A DNA stretch of 64,000 nt from Pieris napi (Eukaryota > Arthropoda > Insecta > Lepidoptera > Pieridae), in NCBI RefSeq assembly GCF_905475465.1, contig NC_062237.1, positions 11,208,501-11,272,500 on the forward strand, in the 5' to 3' direction. The notes beneath the pieces are model-generated. The model was not told the origin of the DNA. It searched no databases and saw only the letters and a list, made by a program, of their open reading frames with translations. Of this stretch, positions 36,501 through 43,376 are shown piece after piece (the stretch's first letter is position 1; each line of letters begins with the position of its first letter). Made by a program: the position numbers and the translations under genes.

Positions 36501-37414
36501 TTGCAACCCCTCTACCCTAATTTTGCGTTACTTTATAAGTATGTAAGCTCATATTTTAAACCAGTAGAGTCAGTTGTTAGCCAGTTGTTGTTAGTTAAAA
36601 TAAAAAGTTTTATTTAAACATCTCCATACAAACACCGCCACCGAAAAAAATCTCACCTTTGAAAGATAACATTTTACGAGAGAACACAAAGTAATAACTT
36701 AAAAATATATTAAAACTAAAAGAACAAAATTAATATTAATAGGAATTTCTGTTAATTAATTTGTGAATACAATTAGTTAACTACGTATTTAGTTAAAAGT
36801 AATTTATATGTTTTTAATAATTATATATTCCTTTAAGATGCAATTTATAACTAGCCTTCAATAGATACAATTTTTATAAATAATAGAATAGAATGGTATT
36901 TCATTAAAACCTAGGACTTAAAATAAAATGTTATCTTATAAACTAATCTTGATATTATATTTTTATATAAAGTAGAAATAGAGGGATAGCTTCTTTTTTT
37001 TTTAATACAACTTACCTCTCCTATATTAAATATATCGTAAACGTGTCCAGCAGTGATCCGCACTTTTGCATCATCTGCACTGCAGTCTGGTTTCCCAAAT
37101 TCAAAATTGAATATTTTCTCGACATACACGAGGGGGCTTCGCTTTTGATTTTCACTTGTTATACTCTCACAAGCGGAGTTCTCGCTATCGTAAGCTGCCC
37201 CCGCTGGACAACACTTTGATACCATCAAGCCTTTTGGTACGAGACAAGCTTTCACTTTACCATCTTCATTAAAATATTCTTCAAAGATTATGCCACCGTA
37301 TGCTATTCTGCTTGCCGTTGAACGACCGCCTGTTATGTCTACAGTATCATTCACATCACACACTTTTCCACACACACATCCAAGGATTGCAAATAATATT
37401 ATCACTTTATACAT
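12437..37414 (-). CDS. Methuselah-like G-protein-coupled receptor, eight coding exons (511 aa model)
   Basis: Exons, 5' to 3' on the minus strand: 37414-37016, 24440-24260, 23244-23053, 15901-15823, 14758-14580, 13498-13330, 12986-12801, 12587-12437. All have GT donors and AG acceptors, and phases agree at all seven junctions, giving 1536 nt. The protein has a signal peptide (1-16), a Cys-rich Methuselah-type ectodomain (to about 188), seven helices (roughly 190-215, 228-252, 254-283, 300-325, 350-375, 403-425, 435-457) and a 50-residue S/T/R-rich tail. Diagnostic is FFWLNVMSFDIWWTF in TM3. In Drosophila the Mth family is linked to stress resistance and lifespan; the ligand here is unknown. 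The 12.6-kb first intron is full of transposons. Two further N-terminal exons upstream fit the same second exon. Confidence 0.88.
12801..12986 (-). CDS. Mth-like receptor exon 7: TM6 and TM7
   Basis: Acceptor TTATTCTTCCAG, donor AACAG|GTAATT. Encodes VKLFIVMGINWVLEVISALY and YNVLVGLIIFILFVC. Same boundaries and phases as the plus-strand paralogous exon at 7359-7541, showing the two genes share structure. Confidence 0.9.
13330..13498 (-). CDS. Mth-like receptor exon 6: TM5 and third intracellular loop
   Basis: Acceptor ACGTTTCAG, donor CAAAG|GTATCG. Starts with the last two bases of a Gly codon and encodes KSKLIYLYGPMVILCVANLV, the conserved YGP entry into TM5, then a charged loop ending KDKQR. 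Confidence 0.9.
13600..13885 (+). mobile_element. tRNA-derived SINE (family S), nearly full length
   Basis: Box A-like TGGCCTAGTGGCTTCAG and box B-like GTAGGTTCGACC are followed by the family body (ACATTTGCTCGAAGG, AAAAGTCGACGG, CTACTTGCCTATTAGATT) and a GCGCCACTGATTTTT end. Inserted in the intron between receptor exons 6 and 5. Confidence 0.8.
14200..14370 (-). mobile_element. LINE reverse-transcriptase C-terminal fragment
   Basis: The minus frame reads FYNKLPSEIIVLSLNKFK, LVKRKLYSKGFYKFDDYL and NNPNPW. This is the usual ending (FYNKLP…FK…DDYLNDPNPW) of a LINE reverse transcriptase common in moths. The flank down to 14066 stays open but is not recognisable. Confidence 0.7.
14580..14758 (-). 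CDS. Mth-like receptor exon 5: second intracellular loop, TM4, ECL2
   Basis: Acceptor AAATTTCAG, donor AGTG|GTACGA. Encodes NRGISIERMSVKSRF, then YSIYAFGVPALFTALVAGL (TM4) and a loop with the GC-F cysteine. It joins to exon 6 as CFISG|KSKL, with the Gly codon split G|GA. Confidence 0.9.
15393..15623. mobile_element. MITE with about 43-bp terminal inverted repeats
   Basis: The left end GATTATTTTTCCGACCCAAA is mirrored at the right end by TTTGGGTCGGAAAAATAATC, and the match continues inward through a CAATAGAATTGCACCAT word. It lies in the intron between receptor exons 5 and 4. No duplication site was resolved. Confidence 0.7.
15823..15901 (-). CDS. Mth-like receptor exon 4: TM3
   Basis: A 79-bp exon with acceptor TTCTATTCCAG and donor TTCAG|GTACGC. 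Encodes FIIYYFILAAFFWLNV then MSFDIWWTF, the most conserved Methuselah-family stretch. Its two flanking split codons complete with exons 3 and 5 (A|CC and AG|C). Confidence 0.92.
16560..16715 (+). mobile_element. Non-LTR retrotransposon C-terminal fragment
   Basis: The plus frame reads GRLVDSIGDPRAGVFLAQ, then after a small shift IQQGNVM. This matches the KRLVDITGDRRSGSYLGQ…AIQRGNAAS portion of the copy at 43377-43892 and the fragment at 53455. Confidence 0.65.
16716..18754. other. Receptor intron 3, nothing recognised in this part
   Basis: No exon or family could be assigned. Short open stretches (for example 16794-17042) have no recognisable domain. Confidence 0.3.
18755..18905 (-). repeat. 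Repeat family A copy, head-to-head with the next copy
   Basis: Minus orientation: CTGAAGTATTTCCGAACCAA, TCGACTTAGGGTCC and CCGGCAATGCACTC are the complement of the family A tail. A plus-strand copy begins about 100 bases to the right, so the pair can form a large foldback. Confidence 0.7.
18995..19175 (+). repeat. Repeat family A copy
   Basis: Good copy: TTTTTTTTGTAGAACGGGGG, GCAGGAGGCTCACCTGATG, TAAGTGATACTGCCGC, GCGAGTGCGTTACTGG and TTCGGAAATACTTCAG. Confidence 0.75.
19300..19540 (+). mobile_element. tRNA-derived SINE, second family
   Basis: A box B match GGTTCGATTCC lies at about 19342 after a tRNA-like head, followed by a conserved-looking body (TGTGCGGTACCGGGCGAG, TCAACCGCACATGGAGG) and an A-rich end. 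Different from family S. Confidence 0.55.
20265..20385 (-). mobile_element. SINE family S, partial copy
   Basis: Contains GGCAAGTAGG, TCGACTTTTGGGTC, ACATAGAAAGAAAATCCATT and TACAGCAGGG, the internal body of family S in the complement orientation; both ends are lost. Confidence 0.6.
20428..20585 (+). mobile_element. LINE 3' UTR copy (family T)
   Basis: GAGAGTTTATTGCCAGTTCT, TTGAGAACTGGCAGTAACTG, TACATTGTGTTACCTAATAA and TTTTGAATGA in family T order; a 5'-truncated LINE copy. Confidence 0.7.
20895..21000 (+). mobile_element. LINE 3' UTR copy (family T), short
   Basis: AAGTTCTTCTCGCCCGCTCT, CTTGGGAACTGGCAGTAAAT; a degraded relative of the 20428 copy. Confidence 0.5.
21001..22200. other. Receptor intron 3, AT-rich, nothing firm
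   Basis: An AGAGATCGCTAGAAAGCGAT word at 21525-21550 resembles the tail of a LINE also seen at 40445-40590; otherwise unassigned. Confidence 0.3.
22575..22675 (+). repeat. Repeat family A copy, degraded
   Basis: TATAGAACAGGAACAAACGA, AGAAGGCTCAGTTGATATTA, GGACACTCTCAATGCCAG and CTCACGAGT follow the family A order with several differences. Confidence 0.55.
22680..22935 (-). mobile_element. tRNA-derived SINE, third family
   Basis: On the minus strand the head reads CTCATTGGTCTAGTGGTTAG (box A) and GGGTTCGATCCCCGGTTGAG (box B). The body ends in CATGGGACAAGGCCAATTGG and an AT-rich tail. The long body shows it is a SINE and not a tRNA gene. It lies just before receptor exon 3. Confidence 0.75.
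23053..23244 (-). CDS. Mth-like receptor exon 3: TM1 and TM2
   Basis: Acceptor TTTTGTTGCAG, donor GTTTA|GTAAGT. Encodes MLISCVFIIVTVAVYYCLP (TM1), the ELCNLHGKVL first loop, YLLSLFVGFIFLSTMQILL (TM2) and SREYC before TM3. It completes the Cys codon T|GT with exon 2. Confidence 0.92.
23690..23870. repeat. Dispersed repeat with hairpin, related to 49140-49270
   Basis: Shares the GCGTGCGTGGTCACGGTGAC block and nearby words with the segment at 49140-49270 in opposite orientation. ACAACTATTTAACAT and GTTAAATAGTTGT form an internal inverted pair. Confidence 0.5.
24260..24440 (-). CDS. Mth-like receptor exon 2: C-terminal half of ectodomain, start of TM1
   Basis: Acceptor TTCCCAG in phase 0, donor AATAT|GTAAGT. 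Begins DGKLYVEIPTS, the 'DG-LY' strand of Methuselah ectodomains, and includes DMYCIDSFV and ALVCFDP cysteines. It is the only exon of this kind found in the window and would serve all three upstream first exons (37016, 54772, 62578), each of which ends in phase 0. Confidence 0.92.
24499..25146 (+). mobile_element. Dispersed element, GACCCGCCCCGGCTTCGCAC start
   Basis: Begins with ACTAGCGACCCGCCCCGGCT and ends TTTTATACTATGTAGTGAT, the recognisable ends of an abundant lepidopteran repeat, probably the 3' part of an RTE-type LINE or its SINE. No coding capacity is visible. Confidence 0.55.
25278..25938. mobile_element. Non-autonomous PIF/Harbinger element with remnants of both genes
   Basis: A 661-bp element flanked by TTA on both sides (25275-25277, 25939-25941), with long inverted ends starting AGCCGGGTCCAGACGAGTGT. 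Inside, 25417-25557 (+) encodes 46 residues with RKRRWWKTNFYKRRSSF, like the start of a Harbinger transposase. On the minus strand, about 25710-25560, a broken frame reads LYQEKPVIWDPKNPQYY then AWSDIAHSLERDVEECKNKM, a MADF/Myb-like domain as found in the accessory protein of these elements. The 3-bp TWA duplication agrees with this class. Confidence 0.8.
26079..26175 (+). repeat. Direct repeat flanking an insert, left copy
   Basis: About 95 bases beginning ATTATTATTCGTTTTATTTA and ending ACACTTATAATTAA, repeated with about one difference at 26603-26698. The segment between them is a retroelement copy. Confidence 0.75.
26176..26602 (+). mobile_element. Retroelement copy between direct repeats
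   Basis: Begins around CTAGCTGGCCTGGCGAACAT and ends TTTTTATACATATAG, with the AATCGGTCAAGCCGTTTTCA word usual before the 3' end of such lepidopteran elements. A truncated minus copy of the same family is at 60825-61080. Confidence 0.65.
26603..26698 (+). repeat. Direct repeat flanking an insert, right copy
   Basis: Second copy of the 95-base flank; it differs at AAATAG/AAACAG. Confidence 0.75.
26751..26806 (+). repeat. Hairpin repeat, TTGTCTCTTTCTGTC type
   Basis: Same left arm and central word (AAATTGTGGTTACGC) as the 10999 copy; the right arm is degraded. Confidence 0.4.
27110..27230 (+). mobile_element. LINE reverse-transcriptase C-terminal fragment
   Basis: Reads MAIRIYNNLPKTLKDLPTRV then FKNRLMYYFWK to a stop, equivalent to the FYNKLP…FK ending at 14200-14370. 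Confidence 0.65.
27610..27905 (-). mobile_element. tRNA-derived SINE (family S), near full length
   Basis: The complement shows box A GTTGGCCTAGTGGCTTCAG and box B GTAGGTTCGATCCCCGG, the complete body and a GCGCCACTGATTT end. Confidence 0.85.
28310..28800. repeat. Dispersed repeat (family P) carrying a MITE
   Basis: CAGACCCGAGCTG, GAGAGCAAACAATGTCTATG, CTAGAGGACGTTGAGGTATT, GACTACCCAGTCA and CCTAAACAAGACTGCTA occur in the same order at 48507-48790, where the MITE is absent. Confidence 0.7.
28419..28581. mobile_element. 163-bp MITE with TAA target duplication
   Basis: Ends AGGCCGATTTACATTATCTT and its inverse, about 35 bp each. Flanking TAA at 28416-28418 and 28582-28584; the empty site in the related repeat near 48592 shows a single TAA followed by the same flank. 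A 3-bp TWA duplication suggests PIF/Harbinger mobilisation. Confidence 0.8.
28840..29075 (+). mobile_element. RTE-type LINE fragment, C-terminus of reverse transcriptase
   Basis: One frame reads HLLRGQRAKWSKKVTQWTPR, KRKRGRPGARWADDFKK and WQRLARDRRHWKQLEE. This is the standard C-terminal motif (KRGRP-RW-DD…W-R-A-DR--W) of RTE-like endonuclease/reverse transcriptases. A frame break sits before HLLRG. Confidence 0.85.
29076..30559. other. Receptor intron 1, nothing recognised
   Basis: AT-rich; no exon or assignable repeat found. Confidence 0.3.
30560..30720 (+). repeat. Repeat family A copy, adjoining a SINE
   Basis: TTTTTATAGAACAGGGGGCA, AATGCCAGAGGACTCGC, TCGAATTGGTTCGGAAATCC; it runs directly into the SINE at 30715. 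Confidence 0.7.
30715..30960 (+). mobile_element. tRNA-derived SINE (family S), degraded head
   Basis: GTTGGCTCAGTGG, GTCGTAGGTAGGTAATG, GGTGAAGGAAAACATCGTGA, CACCTACTTGCCTATTAGAT and the CTAAAAACC…GCCACTCATTTTT end. Confidence 0.7.
31461..31737. mobile_element. MITE, GGGAGCGTTCAAGTATTACG ends
   Basis: The left GGGAGCGTTCAAGTATTACG is mirrored by CGTAATACTTGAACGCTCCC on the right; inner C-runs and G-poor arms fit a foldback element seen in many animals. Confidence 0.75.
31765..32095 (-). mobile_element. Possible LINE 3' UTR, GC-rich
   Basis: A GC-rich block in AT-rich surroundings. On the minus strand it holds ATGCGTTACGCATACCCTTC and GACCTGGTGGGGAAGGGTTA, words like those in LINE 3' UTRs. 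Open frames on both strands have no recognisable domain, so this is a guess. Confidence 0.3.
32188..32342 (+). mobile_element. LINE 3' UTR copy (family T)
   Basis: GTTCGTCTCTTCCGTTCCAC, TTTGAGAACTGGCAGTAAAT, ACATTGTGTTACCCATATGA and a TGACTTTGATTTTGA tail. Confidence 0.7.
32400..33690. other. Receptor intron 1, nothing recognised
   Basis: AT-rich, no exon, no clear repeat family. Confidence 0.3.
33691..33850. mobile_element. MITE family Q copy, partial
   Basis: Starts GCCTTGCGATTCTGTAACTC and contains AATGCCAAATCGTAAAATGA, ACGACTGATTTGAGCGCCAC and GCGAAAACCGCTGTGTGA as in the copies at 46654 and 59708; the right end is lost. Confidence 0.65.
34405..34510 (+). repeat. Repeat family A copy, 5' part
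   Basis: TTTTTTTTAGAACAGGGGGC, AAACGGGCAGGAGGCTCATC, TTAAGTGATACCGCC and ACGCAAGTGCGTTGACGGCC, then it stops. Confidence 0.7.
35214..35608. mobile_element. MITE with GAAGTGAAACTTCTTTA ends (family G)
   Basis: Inverted ends GAAGTGAAACTTCTTTA and TAAAGAAGTTTCACTTC, each itself a near-palindrome. Inside, 35505-35565 holds a triplicated GACGCGTAACCG-type word. Related ends occur at 45594 and 52074/52804. Confidence 0.65.
35615..35880 (-). mobile_element. tRNA-derived SINE (family S)
   Basis: The complement carries GTTGGCCTAGTGGCTTCAG, CTGAGGTCGTTGGTTCCCC and the GCGCCACTGATTTTT end; slightly shortened in the body. Confidence 0.8.
36300..36670. repeat. Dispersed repeat (family N), copy 1
   Basis: GCCCTTTAGTTTTTACCAC, TTGTATTTTAACATTCT, ACGATAATGTCCAA, AACATAAGTGTC and TTTTATTTAAACAT occur in the same order at 41755-42110. 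Confidence 0.65.
37016..37414 (-). CDS. Mth-like receptor first exon A: signal peptide and N-terminal ectodomain
   Basis: Opens with the signal peptide MYKVIILFAILGCVCG and the CDVNDTVDITGG strand that starts Methuselah ectodomains. It contains KCCPAGAAYDSENSACE and FEFGKPDCSADDAKVRI and ends NIGE at a phase-0 donor GAG|GTAAGT. Joined to exon 2 it reads NIGE|DGKLYVE, a natural continuation. Compared with exons B and C it lacks the paired C-C just before KCCP (only KACLVPKGLMVSKCC remains), so its disulphide pattern may differ. It is the nearest of the three alternatives to the constant exons. Confidence 0.9.
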
Positions 37415-38225
37415 TTTAAATTTTACGCTTTACTGAACAGCAGTACTTAAAATGAATGACCATATAATAACACAATTTAATTATTAATTTCTTTGATTTC
37501 CTTTAGTCCACGTAAACGCAGTAATTGCTAATTCATTGTAGAATTGACCCGGATTCGTTTGGACTAGAAATATTTAGTTCTTTGAAACACAACTCAAACG
37601 TAAGTTATTTAACTCATAAAATTAAAAAATAAACTTGGTAAGCGTTCGAAGATGGTCAAATGTTATGCGCGACTGGCGAGGTGGCGAAACTTTCGACACG
37701 CGTATTTATTTTTAAACATACAAACAGGTTTATTGGGAATACCTGTGGTATTTTGTACATTTTTAGGTATTGATTTTATTAGACGATAACATCATTTCAA
37801 TTTGCCTTACATATTATAAGCACAAGCACAATAAATAAACACGGATCTCAGTTTCATCACAGATCTCGTACGTCTGTGTATCAACAGATCTTTAATAATA
37901 CTAGGGTCTAGCGGTAATGAGTCGTAACGGAAGATTGTTTGTTCTATCTAATCAGCTCCTAAATACACTTCACTAATCACTATTATGTATAAGACTGACT
38001 ATGAGTAATAAGGGGAATGTCCGTTAATTACCGTGTCACTTTAAACTCATTGTACAGATACGTACCATAAACAAGGGTTTAGGATAGCTAGAAGTATAAG
38101 AGAAGGAACAAAATATTTATTTGCTTGGATTGACAGATTATAGCTAGAATAGATTTCGTACGTATGATCGATTTCTACAGATATTGCATTCAAAATAAAA
38201 TGAGAAAAGTGTCACGTGAAATTAA
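37415..38225. other. Upstream of first exon A; promoter expected, not identified
   Basis: The 5' UTR and promoter of exon A should lie here. I could not identify a TATA or initiator match I would defend. Confidence 0.3.
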
Positions 38226-38690
38226 TCTCTATATAAATAAAATTCTCATGTCATGTTCGTTCCCATACTCCTCCTAAACGGCTCGACTGATTCTTACGAA
38301 ATTTTTATGCATATTCAGTAAGTCTGAGAGTCGGACAACATCTATTTTTCATCTCTCTAAATGTTAAGGGTGATCCCAGACCTAAATTTTTATTTTTATT
38401 TTTAGACAAAACTTTTTGTTTTTTTTTATGATACACCATACAAAAATACATACAACTCTTAATTGTCATCCATCTACGATCAACCCCTATTATTATTATA
38501 CTAGATAGTTATATTTTCACAGTAGCGATGTTGTGTATATTATGTGTTTAATATTATATATGTACCTACTTTATTATATTTTTTTTAATGTTTCACGACA
38601 TTATCGTATTGGCATAGGCTGTAAGGATAATGTATGTATTTCTATAATAATAAATAAATATTTATTGAACTAAAAACAAATGTTTCCTAG
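38226..38690 (+). mobile_element. Helitron-type element, 5' end present
   Basis: Begins TCTATATAAATAAAATTCTC and continues CTCCTAAACGGCTCGACTGA, TATGCATATTCAGTAAGTCT, GATACACCATACAAAAATAC and TACGATCAACCCCTATT. The same order as at 56550-56905, which keeps the CTAG end. Confidence 0.6.
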
Positions 38691-39059
38691 AAATATATGT
38701 ATTGTATATTTATAATTATATGTTTATTCATCTAGTTTCTTTGGCGATGTATTCATTATTAAATAAAATTTGCAAAAGGGAAACTTTTGGCAATTCTTAC
38801 GTATAGCTTGTAAAATTATTGAAATACAGCTTATGACGTTGTATTTATTAGCACCAATTAATCTTAATTGGGCAATAACTCGTTATTTGCACAGTAAAAT
38901 GCTTTGTCTGGAATGGTCAATATCTTTATCATCCACAAATATTAGTCAGAATTTAGTCCATATGTTGGTGAGAAATCCTTCTAAGAATTGCTAAACTTGG
39001 ATTGTTAATATGTCGGCGCAGTTGGTGCAAGAGGTAAAACTGACCCTATGTTAATAAAA

Positions 39060-39140
39060 CTGATGTTAAGTGATACTACAGCACATGGCCACTCACAATG
39101 CCCGAGGGCTCAGCGAGTGCGTTGCCGTCTTTTGAAGGTA
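39060..39140 (+). repeat. Repeat family A, fragment
   Basis: TGATGTTAAGTGATACTAC, CCACTCACAATGCC and GCGAGTGCGTTGCCG only. Confidence 0.55.
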
Positions 39141-39457
39141 TGGCTCTTTTCTTAATGTGGTTTGCGTACGAAATATCTCGACGGGCATTTGGTGGCATAG
39201 CAGTGGTGTGCGGCAAAAAATACCTTAAAAAAACGCTCAGTTGTGGAAAATCGCGTTCTCATTATCCGCCTTTGTACGTATATAATAGTTTAATAAATTG
39301 TTTTAGGATTTCTATTAGTCATACACATCATACCAAGGCCGTGACTTGGGGGAAAAAACATTTTTTATAATTAATTTGGGTTTTTTTTAATATATATATT
39401 TTTTTGTATAGACTAGACGTTAAGGTTTCACTCACTTTTACAAGTCATACTCTACTT

Positions 39458-40013
39458 TAGTGTTGGCCAAAATTGGTCTTGGTCTTGTTCTTGTGTTTTC
39501 GCAAGACCAAGACCTGCAAGACTTGAGCAAGACAAGACTTAAGCCTGCAAGACTCTTGCGTCTTGCAGTTAAGACAAACTGAGATTTGGGCGTTATTAAC
39601 GCCCGAACCCAATAACCTATCTCAATCCATAATGCACCATCTGAGATAGTAATCTTAAACCAAATGTTGTAAAAGTGTACCAATAACCAATCGACGGATT
39701 GTAATAGCCATCTGTCGATACAAGCTATCCATGGGAGGTCGGATCGGTGTCTGTGAAACCTATATGAAAATGACAGTTGACGAAAGTTCGATTTCAACAG
39801 TTAATTATTTTAACAGATTTTAACTTACATCAGTTTTCCAGTTTTTTAAATAATTAAAAAAAAACTGTTTATTATGTTAGAAACATACACATTAATATCT
39901 TATAATAATAATAGGTTAATAGGTATTTGCAAGACTTGCAAGACTCTTTGAGCACAAGACCAAGACCAAGACTGGCCTAAGTCTCGTCTTGGTCTTGCAT
40001 TTGGGCAACACTA
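39458..40013. mobile_element. hAT-type non-autonomous element with 8-bp duplication
   Basis: CTCTACTT occurs at 39450-39457 and again at 40014-40021. The element ends are TAGTGTTGGCC and GGGCAACACTA. Both ends carry dense CAAGAC/GTCTTG repeats in opposite orientation. An 8-bp duplication and TAGTG ends are characteristic of hAT. No transposase frame remains. Confidence 0.75.
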
Positions 40014-40021
40014 CTCTACTT

Positions 40022-41180
40022 ATTCCCTCTATCTGCTTCTTCTCTTCCCCGTCTTCAATAAGCTAGCGACGCCTTTGGATACATTTTAATCTACTTTCAC
40101 GTAAGTGTACACGTTTTAAAATGTTTTTGTAATATTGGCATTCCCAGTAGGACTATTATTATAAACAATGAATGTAAGGTGTGACATGTATGAATTAAAG
40201 TAATTCCTACAATTACGTCGGACGCCATTCTGTAAAATAATGGATTTTATATAACTTACGTTTTTTCATTATGTCACGCCATTATAAGCGTAGAATACTT
40301 ATTCAAGCTTAATGATTTGCCGGATTTAGAGGTATGGAGGCAACAAAGGAGTGGAAAAGTGGCCTCAAATTATTTTCCAAATTAAATAAAAAATAAAAGT
40401 TTTAGTCCAGTTTTTCAATTAATAATTTACTGTAAAACCAAGTAGATTCATTTATTTTATTTATTTATTTTATTTAATTAACACTTCGTTGCATATACAT
40501 AAATATAGTACAATTGACATAATTAAATAAAAAGTCGAGCGACTGGCGGCCTTATCGCTTCCGAGCGATCTCTTCCAGGCAACCACTATGTATTAGTGGG
40601 GTATATATTTAGTATTAAACAGACATATAAAAATATATCAAAAGAATAGTTGTTTACTAGACGGAATATAAAATACCAAAGTCTTCAGTGGGGCCCCTTT
40701 TTGTATATGCCCCGTAATGTTTTTGCGTAATATCTTTTAATTATTGTTATAAACTTTGAATACTTAAAACTTAACAATGTGGTTTAAAATATAATATGAG
40801 GAAAAATTAGTAATACGTCATGAAAATGATTAAAGAACTAGAAAAAATGTATTCAACTATCTATTCTTTCAATTTACAACATGAAATCTTAATTAATAGT
40901 AGGTACTTTTCGATAAAAAAAACACAATACAAGGTTTAAAATAAATAATATTCATTAATGAGCAAGTTTTTTAACTTCTGTATTCAGATACGTATTCTGT
41001 GATATCTACGTAAGTAGTTTTTTAATATGAACTGGAATTCCATTGGAGGTCATACTTTAATGTAGTTACGTCATATTTCGCATTGTTCCGTGTATTGTAG
41101 AGTAAAAGTCATTTTTGTTGAACATTCAACAGGTCTCAGAGATATTAATTTTTATTTATAAGTTACACTCTTAACTAGCA
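40022..41180. other. Between first exons A and B, mostly unassigned
   Basis: Apart from 40445-40590, whose complement GGAAGAGATCGCTCGGAAGC…GGCCGCC resembles a LINE 3' tail, I see nothing I can name. Confidence 0.3.
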
Positions 41181-41186
41181 TAAATC

Positions 41187-41345
41187 TATACTAATATTAT
41201 AAAGAGGAAAGATTTGATTTTTTGTTTGTTTGAAATGAATAAGCTCCGAAACTACTGGACCGATTTCAAAAAAAAATTCACCGTTGGCAAGCTACTACTC
41301 CCGAGTGACATAGGCTATGTTCATTTTCAAAAAAATTAGGGATGC
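41187..41345 (+). mobile_element. Dispersed repeat, ATACTAATATTATAAAGAGG start
   Basis: ATACTAATATTATAAAGAGG, GCTCCGAAACTACTGGACCG and GAGTGACATAGGCTATG are the usual order of an abundant lepidopteran element; a shorter copy is at 44435-44530. Confidence 0.5.
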
Positions 41346-41754
41346 TTACTAAAACTTGAATAATCTAACCCAAGGTGTAAAAAAATAAACAAAAAACTAT
41401 TAATGATAGAACAAAATGATTTCAATTTTTCAGGACACATCAATAAAAAATGTCGCGACAGCATGTCTCTATCTTTTATAGTTACGTCACAATAAGCGTC
41501 CTTTTATTAATTTTTTTTAAATTAAAATACGACCGCTAGAAAAGGCTCTTTATTCGTACCTAGGTATTGATCCTTATCAAAATAAATACCAACGTTTCAC
41601 ATAAGCTACAATTTAATGGCATAACCACCATAAAAGCATGGTTGATTGGTGTTCTCCTGCCGTTTCTCTTGAATAGTTTACTACTATGTAATATAACAAA
41701 AATCTTAGCCACAGCAACGCTTGGCCGAGTCTACTAGTAGTTTATAAACACGAG

Positions 41755-42110
41755 TTATGTAACCTACCGTTACTTAAGTTACATATATATTTAAGTTACT
41801 ATTAGCCAATATGAGCCCTTTAGTTTTTACCACACTTATAAATTGTATTTTAACATTCTCGGTTACGATAATGTCCAATAACATAAGTGTCATTTAGATT
41901 AATTTATGAACCTTCTATAAGCCAAGTTTGATTTTGTTAGCGTTTGTGTTGTTATAACAACATATACAACTTTTGTGTTGGTTATAAGCTCATATTTTAA
42001 GCCATTAAAATCAGTTGTTAGCCAGCTTCAAAGAAACAGCTTTTATTTAAACATGTCCATACAAAAACCGCCACAAAACTTAACTCACGTTTCTCTTTTT
42101 TATCGACTTT
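41755..42110. repeat. Dispersed repeat (family N), copy 2
   Basis: Second copy of the repeat at 36300-36670, same word order and orientation. Confidence 0.65.
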
Positions 42111-42249
42111 GAAATGTTAGCCTCATAGAATCTTCATGTTCCTAGTATAACATTAACATCTACATTTAATTGTCTTATGAATCAATTCAAATCCTCCAAT
42201 TTTCCTGCATTATATTTCAAGCTATTAGGATGTTAAACAAAGTATGAAA

Positions 42250-42415
42250 GTACCGACTGCAGTCTGCGGTGCCATCTGCCGGGCCGATTTGTGAATCTAA
42301 GCCATCCAAGGCGCCACCTATACATGCAAAAATTATTCAAATCGGTTCAGCAGTTTAAGAAGAGTTCAGTGACACACACACGTACAGTAGAATTATATAT
42401 ATAAAGATATTTGTA
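42250..42415 (+). mobile_element. Retroelement 3' end
   Basis: ACCGACTGCAGTCTGCGG, AATCGGTTCAGCAGTTTAAG, GACACACACACGTACAGTAG and a TATATATATAAAGAT tail; closely matched at 60495-60645. Confidence 0.55.
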
Positions 42416-43376
42416 ACATAAAGTTAATTTAAGTTGATCGTACGTATAGGTCATATTACTTATTAACGTGACCGTGAAAATGTCATTTGGTTACAAACGT
42501 TCTTTGACATTACATCGCAAACACATAATTAAGGCATGTAATGTAATCCTTAGAATCTAATTTAATTCATTTTCTTATTTTTTACAATTTAGCAAATAAA
42601 TTATTTGTTTCATTCATAATTCTCTCAGCCTGTTTTTCAACGTTATATCGATATCAATATTACAAACATTGATTATATTCTGTATAACTTTATTTAAATG
42701 TCTGTTACGTTAATTTAATACATAATTGAAAAGTTAATTAACTTTATAATCTGTGTAATATGAATATATGTGTGTCTTCTAGATAAAACTATGTTAATTG
42801 ATCTTAATTGCATTATAAGCCTTTGTGGCTTAGTAATTAATGCAACAATATCGTACTAGCTTCGAATCAAGACGAAACAAATTGTTTCGTAGATATATTG
42901 ACTCGCAGAAATGTGTTTTAAAAAAGTCATATTATATTATGTTAGATTTTTTTATTTATCCGTAGTCAAGACTACAAATACTATAGAACAATAAATTAAG
43001 TCAAGAATTTATAGGAAAAGCGAAGTAGACGAAAACTAAATGTTGTTAAGCGCCATCTAGGTTATCCACTATGAACCGTTACGTCTACAGCTATTGTCAA
43101 AATACCACGTATATTTGCCTATTATGTGGGTATGTTTCAGTCAATGATATCAGAGAGGGCGTGTGTTCGCAACAACCCACCATGTTTGGTTTTGAATTCA
43201 AAATGTTTGGCACTAAGTTTTATAACATTCTCGATTAACTCTAATATCACTCTTCGAAAGGACGTTAAAGGTTGTTAATATAAAGTATAAATAAAAAATA
43301 AAAGTAGTAACTATAGACACATAAAACTAATAATAAAATAATATACATTGAAATAAATAACTAAACTTAACGTAAA

